From contig JAPLEF010000028.1 of assembly GCA_026391525.1 (NCBI GenBank), positions 6,389-58,944 on the forward strand: a stretch of 52,556 nucleotides of DNA, in the 5' to 3' direction. Position 1 is the stretch's first letter, and each line of letters opens with the position of its first letter. This document shows, one piece after another, positions 8,917 to 17,180 of this stretch. Below the pieces are notes generated by a model that saw only the letters and a list, made by a program, of their open reading frames with translations, had not been told where the DNA came from and ran no database searches. Origin of the DNA: Sphingobacteriales bacterium (GTDB taxonomy: Bacteria; Bacteroidota; Bacteroidia; Chitinophagales; Chitinophagaceae). The translations under genes and the position numbers were made by a program.

Positions 8917-10425
8917 ATGAGTTACAATTACCTGCCACTTGATCGTTTGCCAACAGATTTTACCCAAGTATCTAATTTTCTCCGGTATAACCAAAAGGTA
9001 TCGATCAGTTTTGATGCACATGAAAGGATCATTTCCTGCAGGGCATATCTCGATAAAAAACTTTCAGAAACCGATGAGCTTTTTTATGGCATCAATACCG
9101 GTTTTGGATTTTTGCAGCATGTGCGTATCGATAAAACCCAATTGCATGAGTTGCAGGATAATTTGCTAAAGTCACATGCCTGTGGTTTGGGAGATGAAGT
9201 ACCTGCAGCAATAGTCAAGTTAATGATGGCATTAAAAATAAAGTCGCTGAGTTATGGTCATTCAGGCGTGCAGGTAGAAACGGTAAACCGGTTGATGGAT
9301 ATGCATAATGAGGATATGTTTCCGGTAATTTTTACACAGGGTTCTCTTGGTGCTTCAGGCGATCTTGCACCCCTGAGCCACCTGAGTTTGCCCCTTATCG
9401 GTTTTGGTGAAGTAAACTGGCGGGGCAGGAAATGGGCTGCAGCAGATGCTTTGAAGGAATTGAACTGGCTGCCTGTTGATTTAAAAAGTAAGGAAGGCCT
9501 GGCTTTGATCAATGGCACCCAGTTTATGAGTGCTTATGGCTTGTATTGCATGGTTCAGGCTGAGCGGTTGATGAAATGGGCAAACATCATTGCTGCAATC
9601 AGTGTTGAAGCTTTTGATGCTGTTCCGTATCCTTTCCATCCGTTGATACATGCGGTAAGGCCACATGCCGGACAAGTAGCTACTGCTTCAACACTTTTAA
9701 GGTTACTTAACGGAAGTGAAATTACCGATCAGCCCAAGCAGCAGGTACAGGATCCGTATTCTTTCCGCTGTATACCGCAGGTGCATGGTGCCAGTGCAGA
9801 TACTTTTGAATATGTAAAATCGGTTTTGATCCGGGAGATCAATTCGGTAACAGACAATCCGAATATTTTTCCGGAGGAAGATTTGATTGTAAGTGGGGGA
9901 AATTTTCATGGACAACCTCTAGCCCTTGTATTGGATTTTCTGTCGATTGCCGCAAGTGAATTGGCGAATATCAGTGAAAGAAGAACCTATCAGCTCATCA
10001 GCGGGCAGCGTGGATTACCGCCTTTTCTGGTTCACAATCCCGGGTTGCATAGTGGTTTCATGATTCCTCAATATACTGCAGCGGGAATCGTAAGTGAAAA
10101 TAAGCAGTTGTGCACGCCCAGCTGTGTAGATTCAATTCCATCCAGTAACAATCAGGAAGATCATGTAAGTATGGGTGCCAATGGTGCAGTAAAATGCAAA
10201 CGGGTAATAGATAATATTGAAAAAGTATTGGCAATCGAGTTGCTAACCGCTGTTCAGGCCATTGAATTCAGGCGGCCAGCGAAATCATCCCCTGTTTTGG
10301 AAAAGGTCATTGCTGCCTTCCGCACGAAAGTAAGTATCAATGAGGCCGACCGGATTTTACATGATGATATGATGGCATCAATAGCATTTTTAAGGGATGA
10401 GGAATTATTAGATACTTGTTACTAA
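8917..10425 (+). CDS. hutH: Histidine ammonia-lyase
   Basis: HutH removes ammonia from L-histidine to give urocanate, the first step of histidine degradation. The 502-residue protein has the MIO cofactor triad A146-S147-G148 within GSLGASGDLAPLSH. It also has the YGINTGFG loop with Y57 as the likely catalytic tyrosine, and the conserved FHGQPLA, QYTAAGIVSEN and QEDHVSMG segments. Length is normal. The next pathway gene, hutU, lies 0.9 kb downstream on the same strand, separated by a reversed deoD. hutI and a formiminoglutamate-processing gene are not in the window. Confidence 0.96.
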   Translation: MSYNYLPLDRLPTDFTQVSNFLRYNQKVSISFDAHERIISCRAYLDKKLSETDELFYGINTGFGFLQHVRIDKTQLHELQDNLLKSHACGLGDEVPAAIVKLMMALKIKSLSYGHSGVQVETVNRLMDMHNEDMFPVIFTQGSLGASGDLAPLSHLSLPLIGFGEVNWRGRKWAAADALKELNWLPVDLKSKEGLALINGTQFMSAYGLYCMVQAERLMKWANIIAAISVEAFDAVPYPFHPLIHAVRPHAGQVATASTLLRLLNGSEITDQPKQQVQDPYSFRCIPQVHGASADTFEYVKSVLIREINSVTDNPNIFPEEDLIVSGGNFHGQPLALVLDFLSIAASELANISERRTYQLISGQRGLPPFLVHNPGLHSGFMIPQYTAAGIVSENKQLCTPSCVDSIPSSNNQEDHVSMGANGAVKCKRVIDNIEKVLAIELLTAVQAIEFRRPAKSSPVLEKVIAAFRTKVSINEADRILHDDMMASIAFLRDEELLDTCY

Positions 10426-10450
10426 CAGTAATAAGTATACGAAATTACCA

Positions 10451-11164
10451 TCAATGGTATAAGGCAACTGCCGATTCCAATGCAAGATGCGTCATGCTGT
10501 TGAGGGTATTTTGCCTTTGATCTGGGGTGAGTCGTTCTCCGGTAGGTATGATATCAGTGATGGTAAGCAAGGTAGCAGCCATTTTTTCATGATATCTGGC
10601 ATTGGCAAAAAGGGCAAAGGCTTCCATTTCAACAGCGGCACACTGATGATTAAGTGCTAAGGCAGGAATGCCATCTGCACTCCTGTAAAATACATCACTG
10701 GTATGGATAGGGGCAGATATTACCGGTGTACTCAACCTTGTTGCCGTTTCAATTATACAATCATGGGCCATTCCCTGATGGCTCATAAATTCCTCTTGAT
10801 ACCCAAACGCCTCAAATGCATAGGTAGATTCGCTGTATGCCTTGTTAACATTAATCACATCATAGAGTTTACTATCACTGGTGTAAGCGCCGCAGGTTCC
10901 GATCCTGATGACACACTTTACTTCGTACTGATCAAATAATTCATAAGAGTAGATGCCTATGGAGGGACAGCCCATACCGCTTGCACCGATGGTGATTTCT
11001 ACACCTTCATAGGTACCTGTGTAGAAGTAAATATTTCGTACATCACTTACCAACCTGGGTTTGATCAGCATTTGCGATGCAATATGCTTTGCCCTTAAAG
11101 GGTCTCCCGGCATTAATACGATTGGGGCGATTGCTCCCGGTTGGGCATTGATATGCAGGCTCAT
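10451..11164 (-). CDS. deoD: Purine nucleoside phosphorylase, DeoD type
   Basis: This enzyme splits purine (deoxy)nucleosides with phosphate to free base and (deoxy)ribose-1-phosphate. The 237-residue protein keeps the trimer-of-dimers PNP pattern. H4, G20, R24 and R43 fall at the same numbers as the E. coli DeoD active-site residues. AVEMEAFAL matches the nucleoside-binding VEMEA segment, and TDIIPTGE...QRQNT holds the catalytic Asp and Arg. One phosphate-site residue differs: GTCGAY replaces the usual GSCGA, a conservative Ser to Thr change. It is convergent with hutH and sits between hutH and hutU on the other strand, so it is probably not part of histidine breakdown. Confidence 0.93.
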   Translation of the reverse strand: MSLHINAQPGAIAPIVLMPGDPLRAKHIASQMLIKPRLVSDVRNIYFYTGTYEGVEITIGASGMGCPSIGIYSYELFDQYEVKCVIRIGTCGAYTSDSKLYDVINVNKAYSESTYAFEAFGYQEEFMSHQGMAHDCIIETATRLSTPVISAPIHTSDVFYRSADGIPALALNHQCAAVEMEAFALFANARYHEKMAATLLTITDIIPTGERLTPDQRQNTLNSMTHLALESAVALYH

Positions 11165-11289
11165 GAAAGCGTTTTATATTATGGTGAAATCAAACAGCAT
11201 TGCAATTTATATAAAGCTTTACTAAAGTGGGTTTATTTTATTTTTTGAAGCTTTTAAAAGCGTGGCAGGAAAAATAAGTTTCATTTGGT

Positions 11290-11297
11290 TATTTTTG
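11290..11297 (+). promoter_or_regulatory. Putative -7 element for hutU
   Basis: TATTTTTG fits TAnnTTTG and lies 39 bases before the hutU ATG at 11336. No matching -33 is seen. It suggests hutU has its own promoter, which is expected because deoD interrupts the hut genes. Confidence 0.3.
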
Positions 11298-11335
11298 TAA
11301 ATATTTCATCTAACTTATTCCATAAATATACCATC

Positions 11336-13057
11336 ATGGCCATTGAAACAATTGTTCGCCACTACGACCCGGTGAAATATAAAACGCCAACCGGCAACTC
11401 ATTACAGTGTAAAGGATGGGTGCAGGAAGCAGCCTTGCGGATGTTATTGAATAATCTTGATCCTGAAGTTGCTGAGCGCCCTGATGACTTAATTGTATAT
11501 GGGGGCAGGGGAAAAGCTGCAAGAAGTTTTGAAGCGCTCGATCAGATTATTGCCTCATTAAAAATTCTTGAAAACGACGAAAGCCTGCTTATTCAAAGTG
11601 GCAAACCTGTTGCCATCCTGAAAACACATGCTGATGCCCCCCGGGTTCTTATCAGCAATTCGCAACTCGTACCTAAATGGGCTAGCTGGGAACATTTTGA
11701 TGAATTGGAAAAAAAAGGTTTGATGATGTACGGCCAGATGACTGCAGGTTCCTGGATCTATATCGGGAGCCAGGGGATTGTACAAGGCACTTATGAAACC
11801 TATGCAGCTGTAGCCGAAATGCATTTTGGCGGCACCTTAAAAGGTACGTTGAATGTTACTGCCGGTCTTGGAGGCATGGGTGGTGCACAACCCCTGGCCA
11901 TCACCATGAATGAAGGTGTTGCTCTCGTTGCTGAGGTGGAAGAATGGCGTATTGATAAAAGAATAGAAACCCGATATCTAGATGAAAAATTCACCGATCC
12001 CGATCTCGCCATCACCCAGGCACTAAAATATAAAAAGGAAGGTAAAGCACTCAGCATTGGTGTTTTATGCAATGCCATAACCCTGCTTGAAAAACTGCTC
12101 GAAAGAAATATCATTCCGGATACACTTACCGACCAAACCAGTGCCCACGACCCGTTGATCGGCTATGTGCCGCATAGCCTCAGTAATGAACAGGCCAATA
12201 TTTTGCGAACAGAAAATCCGGTTGAATATACTTCCCGTAGCTATGAAAGCATGTACTATCATGTACAACTCATGTTGCAATTGATGGACAAAGGAGCAAT
12301 CACGTTCGACTATGGCAATAACCTCAGGGCAAGAGCTATGGAATATGAGAAAGATGAAACTCATGCAAAACATACTGGATGGAATTTCAAACCCGGCAGA
12401 TGTTTCGATTTCCCTGGATTTGTACCGGCTTATATCCGTCCACTTTTCTGCGAAGGCAAAGGCCCTTTCAGATGGGTAGCACTGTCTGGCGACCCTGAAG
12501 ATATTCGTGTAACCGATGCCGTTATGAAATCGCTTTTCCCCGAAAATAAAGGAATGCTTCGCTGGATGGAAATGGCTGAAAAGAAGATTGCTTTTCAGGG
12601 ATTACCTGCCCGGATTTGCTGGATAGGGCAGGGCGAAAGGGAGAAGGCAGGTAAGGCGTTCAATGAGCTTGTTCGTTCAGGGAAAGTAAAAGCACCTATC
12701 GTAATCGGCCGTGATCATCTGGATACAGGTTCGGTAGCCAGCCCTAATCGGGAAACGGAAGCTATGCTGGATGGTAGCGATGCAGTGGCAGATTGGCCCA
12801 TTCTAAATGCATTGGTGAATACGGCAGGAGGAGCCAGTTGGGTGAGTTTGCATCATGGAGGTGGAGTGGGCATGGGCTACAGCATTCATTCGGGTATGGT
12901 GATTGTTGCTGATGGAACTGATGCAGCAGCAGCCAGGTTGAGCAGGGTTTTACGCAATGATCCGGGGATGGGGGTCATACGTCATGCTGATGCGGGATAT
13001 GAATTGGCCATACAAACACGTGCTGATCAGGGACTGGATTTTACTGATCGCATGTGA
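11336..13057 (+). CDS. hutU: Urocanate hydratase
   Basis: HutU hydrates urocanate to imidazolonepropionate using tightly bound NAD+, the second step of histidine degradation. The 573-residue protein has the glycine-rich NAD segment [16 protein letters not shown] and the family signature [17 protein letters not shown], whose C428 corresponds to the active-site cysteine (Cys410 in Pseudomonas). It also has the conserved [19 protein letters not shown] and [17 protein letters not shown] segments. I chose the ATG at 11336 because the upstream ATG at 11285 adds 17 residues outside the family alignment and lies before the likely promoter. Confidence 0.96.
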   Translation: MAIETIVRHYDPVKYKTPTGNSLQCKGWVQEAALRMLLNNLDPEVAERPDDLIVYGGRGKAARSFEALDQIIASLKILENDESLLIQSGKPVAILKTHADAPRVLISNSQLVPKWASWEHFDELEKKGLMMYGQMTAGSWIYIGSQGIVQGTYETYAAVAEMHFGGTLKGTLNVTAGLGGMGGAQPLAITMNEGVALVAEVEEWRIDKRIETRYLDEKFTDPDLAITQALKYKKEGKALSIGVLCNAITLLEKLLERNIIPDTLTDQTSAHDPLIGYVPHSLSNEQANILRTENPVEYTSRSYESMYYHVQLMLQLMDKGAITFDYGNNLRARAMEYEKDETHAKHTGWNFKPGRCFDFPGFVPAYIRPLFCEGKGPFRWVALSGDPEDIRVTDAVMKSLFPENKGMLRWMEMAEKKIAFQGLPARICWIGQGEREKAGKAFNELVRSGKVKAPIVIGRDHLDTGSVASPNRETEAMLDGSDAVADWPILNALVNTAGGASWVSLHHGGGVGMGYSIHSGMVIVADGTDAAAARLSRVLRNDPGMGVIRHADAGYELAIQTRADQGLDFTDRM

Positions 13058-13187
13058 TCATTGTTTCCACTTTGCTGGAGGGAACCTTATTCGAGTCACC
13101 TCTTTTTTTCATGCGCAATTTTAAGATTGTTTTCCTGTTATCATTTAAAATTGAATTCTCATCTATTTCAAACCCTATGTCTATATT

Positions 13188-15527
13188 TTAATGAAGCGGG
13201 AATACCCATTCAACATTCGTGTTTTTGGGTAAATCTGGCGAACGCACTGTATTGCTGTAATCCAAATCGCTCCAATGCAGCGGCCCGTTTGGTCCATAGG
13301 CGAGAAAATGTATAGCATTATTAGGAGGGTCTACAACCACTTCCATATAACTTTGAAAGAAAGGCGCCACATTATAATCAAATGCAGCACTCAGCCATTC
13401 TGCACTGAATGGCCACCCATTGTATTTTTTTGTCCATAACCAGGCAGGCTTTTTGAGGATATTGTTTCGTTCATCAATCTTTTTAATTAAAGGTGCTGAT
13501 GCGGGATAATGCGCCCATGTTGGCAGCACCATTTCGTTTCGGGGTTTGAGTGCAGCACCTAAACTCAGGTAAGCGCCACCGCCGCCATTTACAAAGTGAT
13601 GCATGTATTTACCGGTATCCTGCTCACTGATGGGTTCTGCATAATATTCAAGGTCGTGTGTATCCCCAGCCATTACAACCTTTACGCCATAACTCTTCAG
13701 TAAGGAATGGAGCGCTTCAAATTGAGGGTTCATTTTTCCCTGGTATTCGCCAATGGCGTAAAACGGATGGCCAACAAGTGCCATGATGAATTTCCCCTTC
13801 GAAGCTTCAAGGGTGCTTTTAAGCCAGCGCATCTGTACACTGTCTATGCTACGGGTAACACCCGTTTCAATGGAAATGAAGGCAAAGTCTTTAGTCTGTA
13901 ATTGAAAGTAAGGTGCCTGCTGAAACCCTGTAGGAACCTGATAAGCTGCACGAAGCCTTGCCGCTTCATTGAGTTGAGTGGAAAGTTTTTCTTTGAACTT
14001 ATCACTTATTTTCAAATCGCTTTCCCTTCTTGCCTGTATGGCTTTACGTGCGGATACGGGATCGAAAAATGTTACCGCAAATCCCTCCAAAGCATCATAC
14101 CAGTCGTGGTTACCGGGTATGGCATACACCGGTTTATGGATACCTTTCATCGGCAACCAGAATTTTTTTTCATAGTCTTTCAAAGCACCATCCGGATAAA
14201 CCACATCGCTGGATATCACCATGAATTTAACCAATTCCTTAGCGGTGTTAATTACCAATTGATCATGCAGTACCCATTGAGAGGCATCTCCTTCTCCGGG
14301 ATCGCCCAAAACGATAAATGAAAATTTACCTGTATCGGATACACCTTCCGGCTTGATATGAAAACTCGTAGCGTTAGGTGCAGCATCGATGGAATTTACC
14401 ATGCTCATGCGCCAATCGTTGGTTCGTGAGGCTGCCCGACTATCCCATATTCCTGATGCCCAGTTTTCCGTATCAAAATACCAACTCATACCGAAAACAG
14501 GAATAATTGATGCTAGTAAAGCTGCATAAGGTAATCCTATTCGTAAACCGGTTCTTAATGCAGTTTTAAAAGAATAACCAGCCTTTAGTATACGGATATG
14601 ATGCCTGATTTTGCGGTCGAGCCAGGATTTCACCACGGTATGAAAACCGAAACTCTTTGTTTTGTTTGGCGGCAGACCGGTGAGCCATTGCCATCCTCTT
14701 CTTTCAATAGGGCGTATTAGTTTTCGCCAGAAACTTGCCAACGGAATAATAATCACATAAGCGATGATTAGGGCAATTACCATATCTCCAACAAGCGCAA
14801 TGAATGGAGAAAGTATGCCATAATGGGAGCGGTCGAAACCCATCCTGCCCAAATGTATAAAAAATAATACGGCCATTAAAGTTGCAATCCAATACCGATC
14901 AATGGGGGCACGTTTCAACTCTTCATCTTCTATTTCCTGTGCCCTTGCCATCACTGCAGGATTATCCTCCAGATCCAAATGGTCAACAACATCTTCACTT
15001 ACTTCACTCATTACACCTAACCTTGATGTGAGCATTTCAATTCCCATTCCTGCAATCCTTAAACCACTTGAGATGGCTATTAACCAGATAAGCGTTTTGT
15101 CTTTAAAGAAAATTAAAGCCAATACCACCATCATATTGCCTACAAAACCCAATAGTTGACAAAATCGTGGTAGATGATTTTTTTTTCGCTTTAAAAATCC
15201 ATAACCCTGACGCATACCATCAGCAAGAAAAAGTACTAATGTAAAAAGGTAGATGGCATCATGCTGAAACAATTCAAAATTCACCAGCAGCATTCCCAGC
15301 AAAAATGTGATGAATGCACTCATATGAGCAGAACTCCTGTCTTCGGTAGATGATCGGTTAAAACCCTGGAGGAATACCAGTATGGAAGACCATATTACTA
15401 AAGTTCCAATTTCAGAAAGGCCGGCATTGATGTTCAGTGGATTGAACAATACTACAAATGCCATGATGAATGCCAGGCAGGCAAAAACCCTTTGACGGAA
15501 TTTTGCTGTTAAAATGTTATTGAGCAT
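13188..15527 (-). CDS. Membrane-anchored calcineurin-like metallophosphoesterase
   Basis: A 779-residue protein. Roughly residues 1-350 hold many hydrophobic segments, including paired helices near 15-70, 110-165 and 215-270 and one near 335-350, so this half is a multi-span membrane domain. The C-terminal half is a metallophosphoesterase domain with VLGDPGEGDAS, IPGNHDWYD, GHPFYAIGEYQG and MAGDTHDLEYYAEP, which supply the Asp, Asn and His metal ligands. The substrate is unknown. A good Shine-Dalgarno (AGGAG) precedes the ATG, and a perfect 14-bp palindrome lies 26 bp upstream of it. The gene is divergent from the beta-barrel gene at 15748. Confidence 0.85.
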   Translation of the reverse strand: MLNNILTAKFRQRVFACLAFIMAFVVLFNPLNINAGLSEIGTLVIWSSILVFLQGFNRSSTEDRSSAHMSAFITFLLGMLLVNFELFQHDAIYLFTLVLFLADGMRQGYGFLKRKKNHLPRFCQLLGFVGNMMVVLALIFFKDKTLIWLIAISSGLRIAGMGIEMLTSRLGVMSEVSEDVVDHLDLEDNPAVMARAQEIEDEELKRAPIDRYWIATLMAVLFFIHLGRMGFDRSHYGILSPFIALVGDMVIALIIAYVIIIPLASFWRKLIRPIERRGWQWLTGLPPNKTKSFGFHTVVKSWLDRKIRHHIRILKAGYSFKTALRTGLRIGLPYAALLASIIPVFGMSWYFDTENWASGIWDSRAASRTNDWRMSMVNSIDAAPNATSFHIKPEGVSDTGKFSFIVLGDPGEGDASQWVLHDQLVINTAKELVKFMVISSDVVYPDGALKDYEKKFWLPMKGIHKPVYAIPGNHDWYDALEGFAVTFFDPVSARKAIQARRESDLKISDKFKEKLSTQLNEAARLRAAYQVPTGFQQAPYFQLQTKDFAFISIETGVTRSIDSVQMRWLKSTLEASKGKFIMALVGHPFYAIGEYQGKMNPQFEALHSLLKSYGVKVVMAGDTHDLEYYAEPISEQDTGKYMHHFVNGGGGAYLSLGAALKPRNEMVLPTWAHYPASAPLIKKIDERNNILKKPAWLWTKKYNGWPFSAEWLSAAFDYNVAPFFQSYMEVVVDPPNNAIHFLAYGPNGPLHWSDLDYSNTVRSPDLPKNTNVEWVFPLH

Positions 15528-15552
15528 AAAAAAAACTCCTCATAATTAATAA

Positions 15553-15566
15553 ACCTAAATTTAGGT
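15553..15566. promoter_or_regulatory. Perfect palindrome ACCTAAATTTAGGT, candidate operator
   Basis: A perfect 14-bp inverted repeat in the divergent region, 26 bp upstream of the metallophosphoesterase start. Its 12-bp core CCTAAATTTAGG recurs at 20055-20066 in the other large divergent promoter region of this part of the window. It looks like a binding site for a dimeric regulator; which one cannot be told. Confidence 0.45.
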
Positions 15567-15747
15567 AAGTTTTATTCAAGTAATCCATATAACGAATGTT
15601 CTCTATCTGACTTCTTCCTTGTAGAAAAACTTTTATCTATTTTAGGGTACCGATTGGAGTGATATCATCAGGTTAGTTTATATTTTTCTTTAAATTGCTG
15701 CTTGTAATGCCGGAATTGACAATTATATCATTATTAAAACAAAAGAA

Positions 15748-16296
15748 ATGAAAAAATGGATCCTATCATCACTAATGCTTATGGCTCTCACAACAATGGC
15801 TCAAACCGAAAAAAAATCATGGCTTGTTGGCGGAGGTTTATCACTCCGTACAGGAAGTAGTACTGCTGCCTTCTCAATTACGCCTTCTGCAGGCATGTTC
15901 ATAGCCGATAACTTTGTAGTTGGTGGCAATATTGAATACGATTATAATAAGATCGGGGATCTTAAATCGAATGGGTTTGGTATCGGTCCCTTCACCAGAT
16001 ATTATTTTGGAAAATCTAATACAAAACCATTTGCAGTAGGGGAATTTGCTTTTGAGACTAATACCACAAAAAATTCTGTTACCAATACCAATATTAAGAC
16101 AAACGGTTATGGCTTTTTATTTGGCTTAGGATTTGCTGCTTTCATTAATAAGAATATTGCTATTGAAGGGATTTCCGGTTACAGTTTTTCAAAATTTAAA
16201 GATACCGATGGCAGTGGCGGGTTTAATCTCCGATTGGGATTTGGTTTGTATTTCAACCGAAATAATGTGAAAGACCTTAAAAATAATATCCTTTAA
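15748..16296 (+). CDS. Small outer-membrane beta-barrel protein
   Basis: A 182-residue protein with a clear signal peptide (MKKWILSSLMLMALTTMAQ). The rest alternates hydrophobic and polar residues as in an eight-stranded barrel (WLVGGGLSLRTGS, FVVGGNIEYDYN, FGIGPFTRYYFG, YGFLFGLGFAAFI, FNLRLGFGLYF). It matches the general outer-membrane beta-barrel (OmpW/OmpX-like) group rather than a specific function. It is followed by a strong bidirectional terminator shared with the convergent GLPGLI gene. Confidence 0.8.
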   Translation: MKKWILSSLMLMALTTMAQTEKKSWLVGGGLSLRTGSSTAAFSITPSAGMFIADNFVVGGNIEYDYNKIGDLKSNGFGIGPFTRYYFGKSNTKPFAVGEFAFETNTTKNSVTNTNIKTNGYGFLFGLGFAAFINKNIAIEGISGYSFSKFKDTDGSGGFNLRLGFGLYFNRNNVKDLKNNIL

Positions 16297-16340
16297 AATT
16301 AATCTTTACGATTAAAGAACAAAGATTTTTCCAACTATAG

Positions 16341-16377
16341 AAAATGCCACCGGGTGAATTATTCCTAGTGGCATTTT
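16341..16377. terminator. Bidirectional rho-independent terminator
   Basis: Perfect 10-bp arms AAAATGCCAC and GTGGCATTTT around a 17-base loop, with T-runs on both strands. It lies between the convergent beta-barrel gene (stop 16296) and GLPGLI gene (stop 16407) and can serve both. Confidence 0.85.
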
Positions 16378-16406
16378 TGCTTCATGGGGAAAATGGTTTA
16401 AAAAAT

Positions 16407-17180
16407 TTAAAGTAAAGTGCCCCATAAAAACTGATCGATCCATTTTTTTGATTCAGGGTCATCTCCACTGAACCACTCTTTAGTCCGTTCTATTAAGGTA
16501 GATTGTAGTTGTTTTTTGTTTAGCATATTTTTTCCGGTTGTAGTCTTGATATCTGCTTCTTTCGCTGCATCAATAGTTACTTTAGTGGCGATAAAGGAAG
16601 TGTACATCCTCGGAATGGTTAAGCCTAATATCATACCGGGAAGCCCGTTGATGGAACAGGGCCCGCCGGATATCATGATCTCTTCTGTATAGAACGCAAA
16701 AACATAAACGCTATCCATGATAATACCGGTTGCTTTTCGGCAATTATAACCCGCAATAACCCTGTTTTCATTGCTGAGTTTCCATTGTATTTTCATGATG
16801 GAATCAGTAACATTGAAATTAGTACCGAATACATTTTTCTGCATCTGGAACTGGTTGGTGCTGTGATCGAAATACCATTGGTTCTCTTCGTCACTTTTGC
16901 GCAGGAAATCAGGGATTTTTTCTTTCTCATCCCAATGATCAAATTTATAAAGGCTCTTGGTGCCAGAAAAACTGAATTGGTAATATCCTGTTTTGAAAGT
17001 GGGTAAATTCTCGCTCATCCTTTCAGCCCAGGAATCGTTGCCCATGGTCTTTTTAAGATTAGTTTTCACTTCAAATTCAATAGCAGCTTTGCTAATGAAC
17101 TGCTGCGCACGTGAATGGTGGACACCTGAAATCAGTGAAATAAAAAAAATACTAGATCTAATAAATATTGGTTTCATCAT
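16407..17180 (-). CDS. GLPGLI family protein
   Basis: A 257-residue secreted protein with a signal peptide ending near SRAQ. It carries the name-giving motif as NGLPGMILGL (residues 178-187), preceded by the usual FYTEEIMISGGP segment, and the typical YNCRKATG segment. GLPGLI proteins are Bacteroidota-specific and poorly characterised; their usual partners are TonB-dependent receptors. Here the ATG overlaps the stop of the upstream receptor gene (ATGA), which implies translational coupling. A role in peptide or metal handling at the outer membrane is inference. Confidence 0.9.
   Translation of the reverse strand: MMKPIFIRSSIFFISLISGVHHSRAQQFISKAAIEFEVKTNLKKTMGNDSWAERMSENLPTFKTGYYQFSFSGTKSLYKFDHWDEKEKIPDFLRKSDEENQWYFDHSTNQFQMQKNVFGTNFNVTDSIMKIQWKLSNENRVIAGYNCRKATGIIMDSVYVFAFYTEEIMISGGPCSINGLPGMILGLTIPRMYTSFIATKVTIDAAKEADIKTTTGKNMLNKKQLQSTLIERTKEWFSGDDPESKKWIDQFLWGTLL

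Noticed and set aside
13061-13315. Plus-strand ORF of 84 codons after hutU
   Set aside because: The second half is antisense to the phosphoesterase gene and the first half is Cys/Phe-rich spacer sequence.
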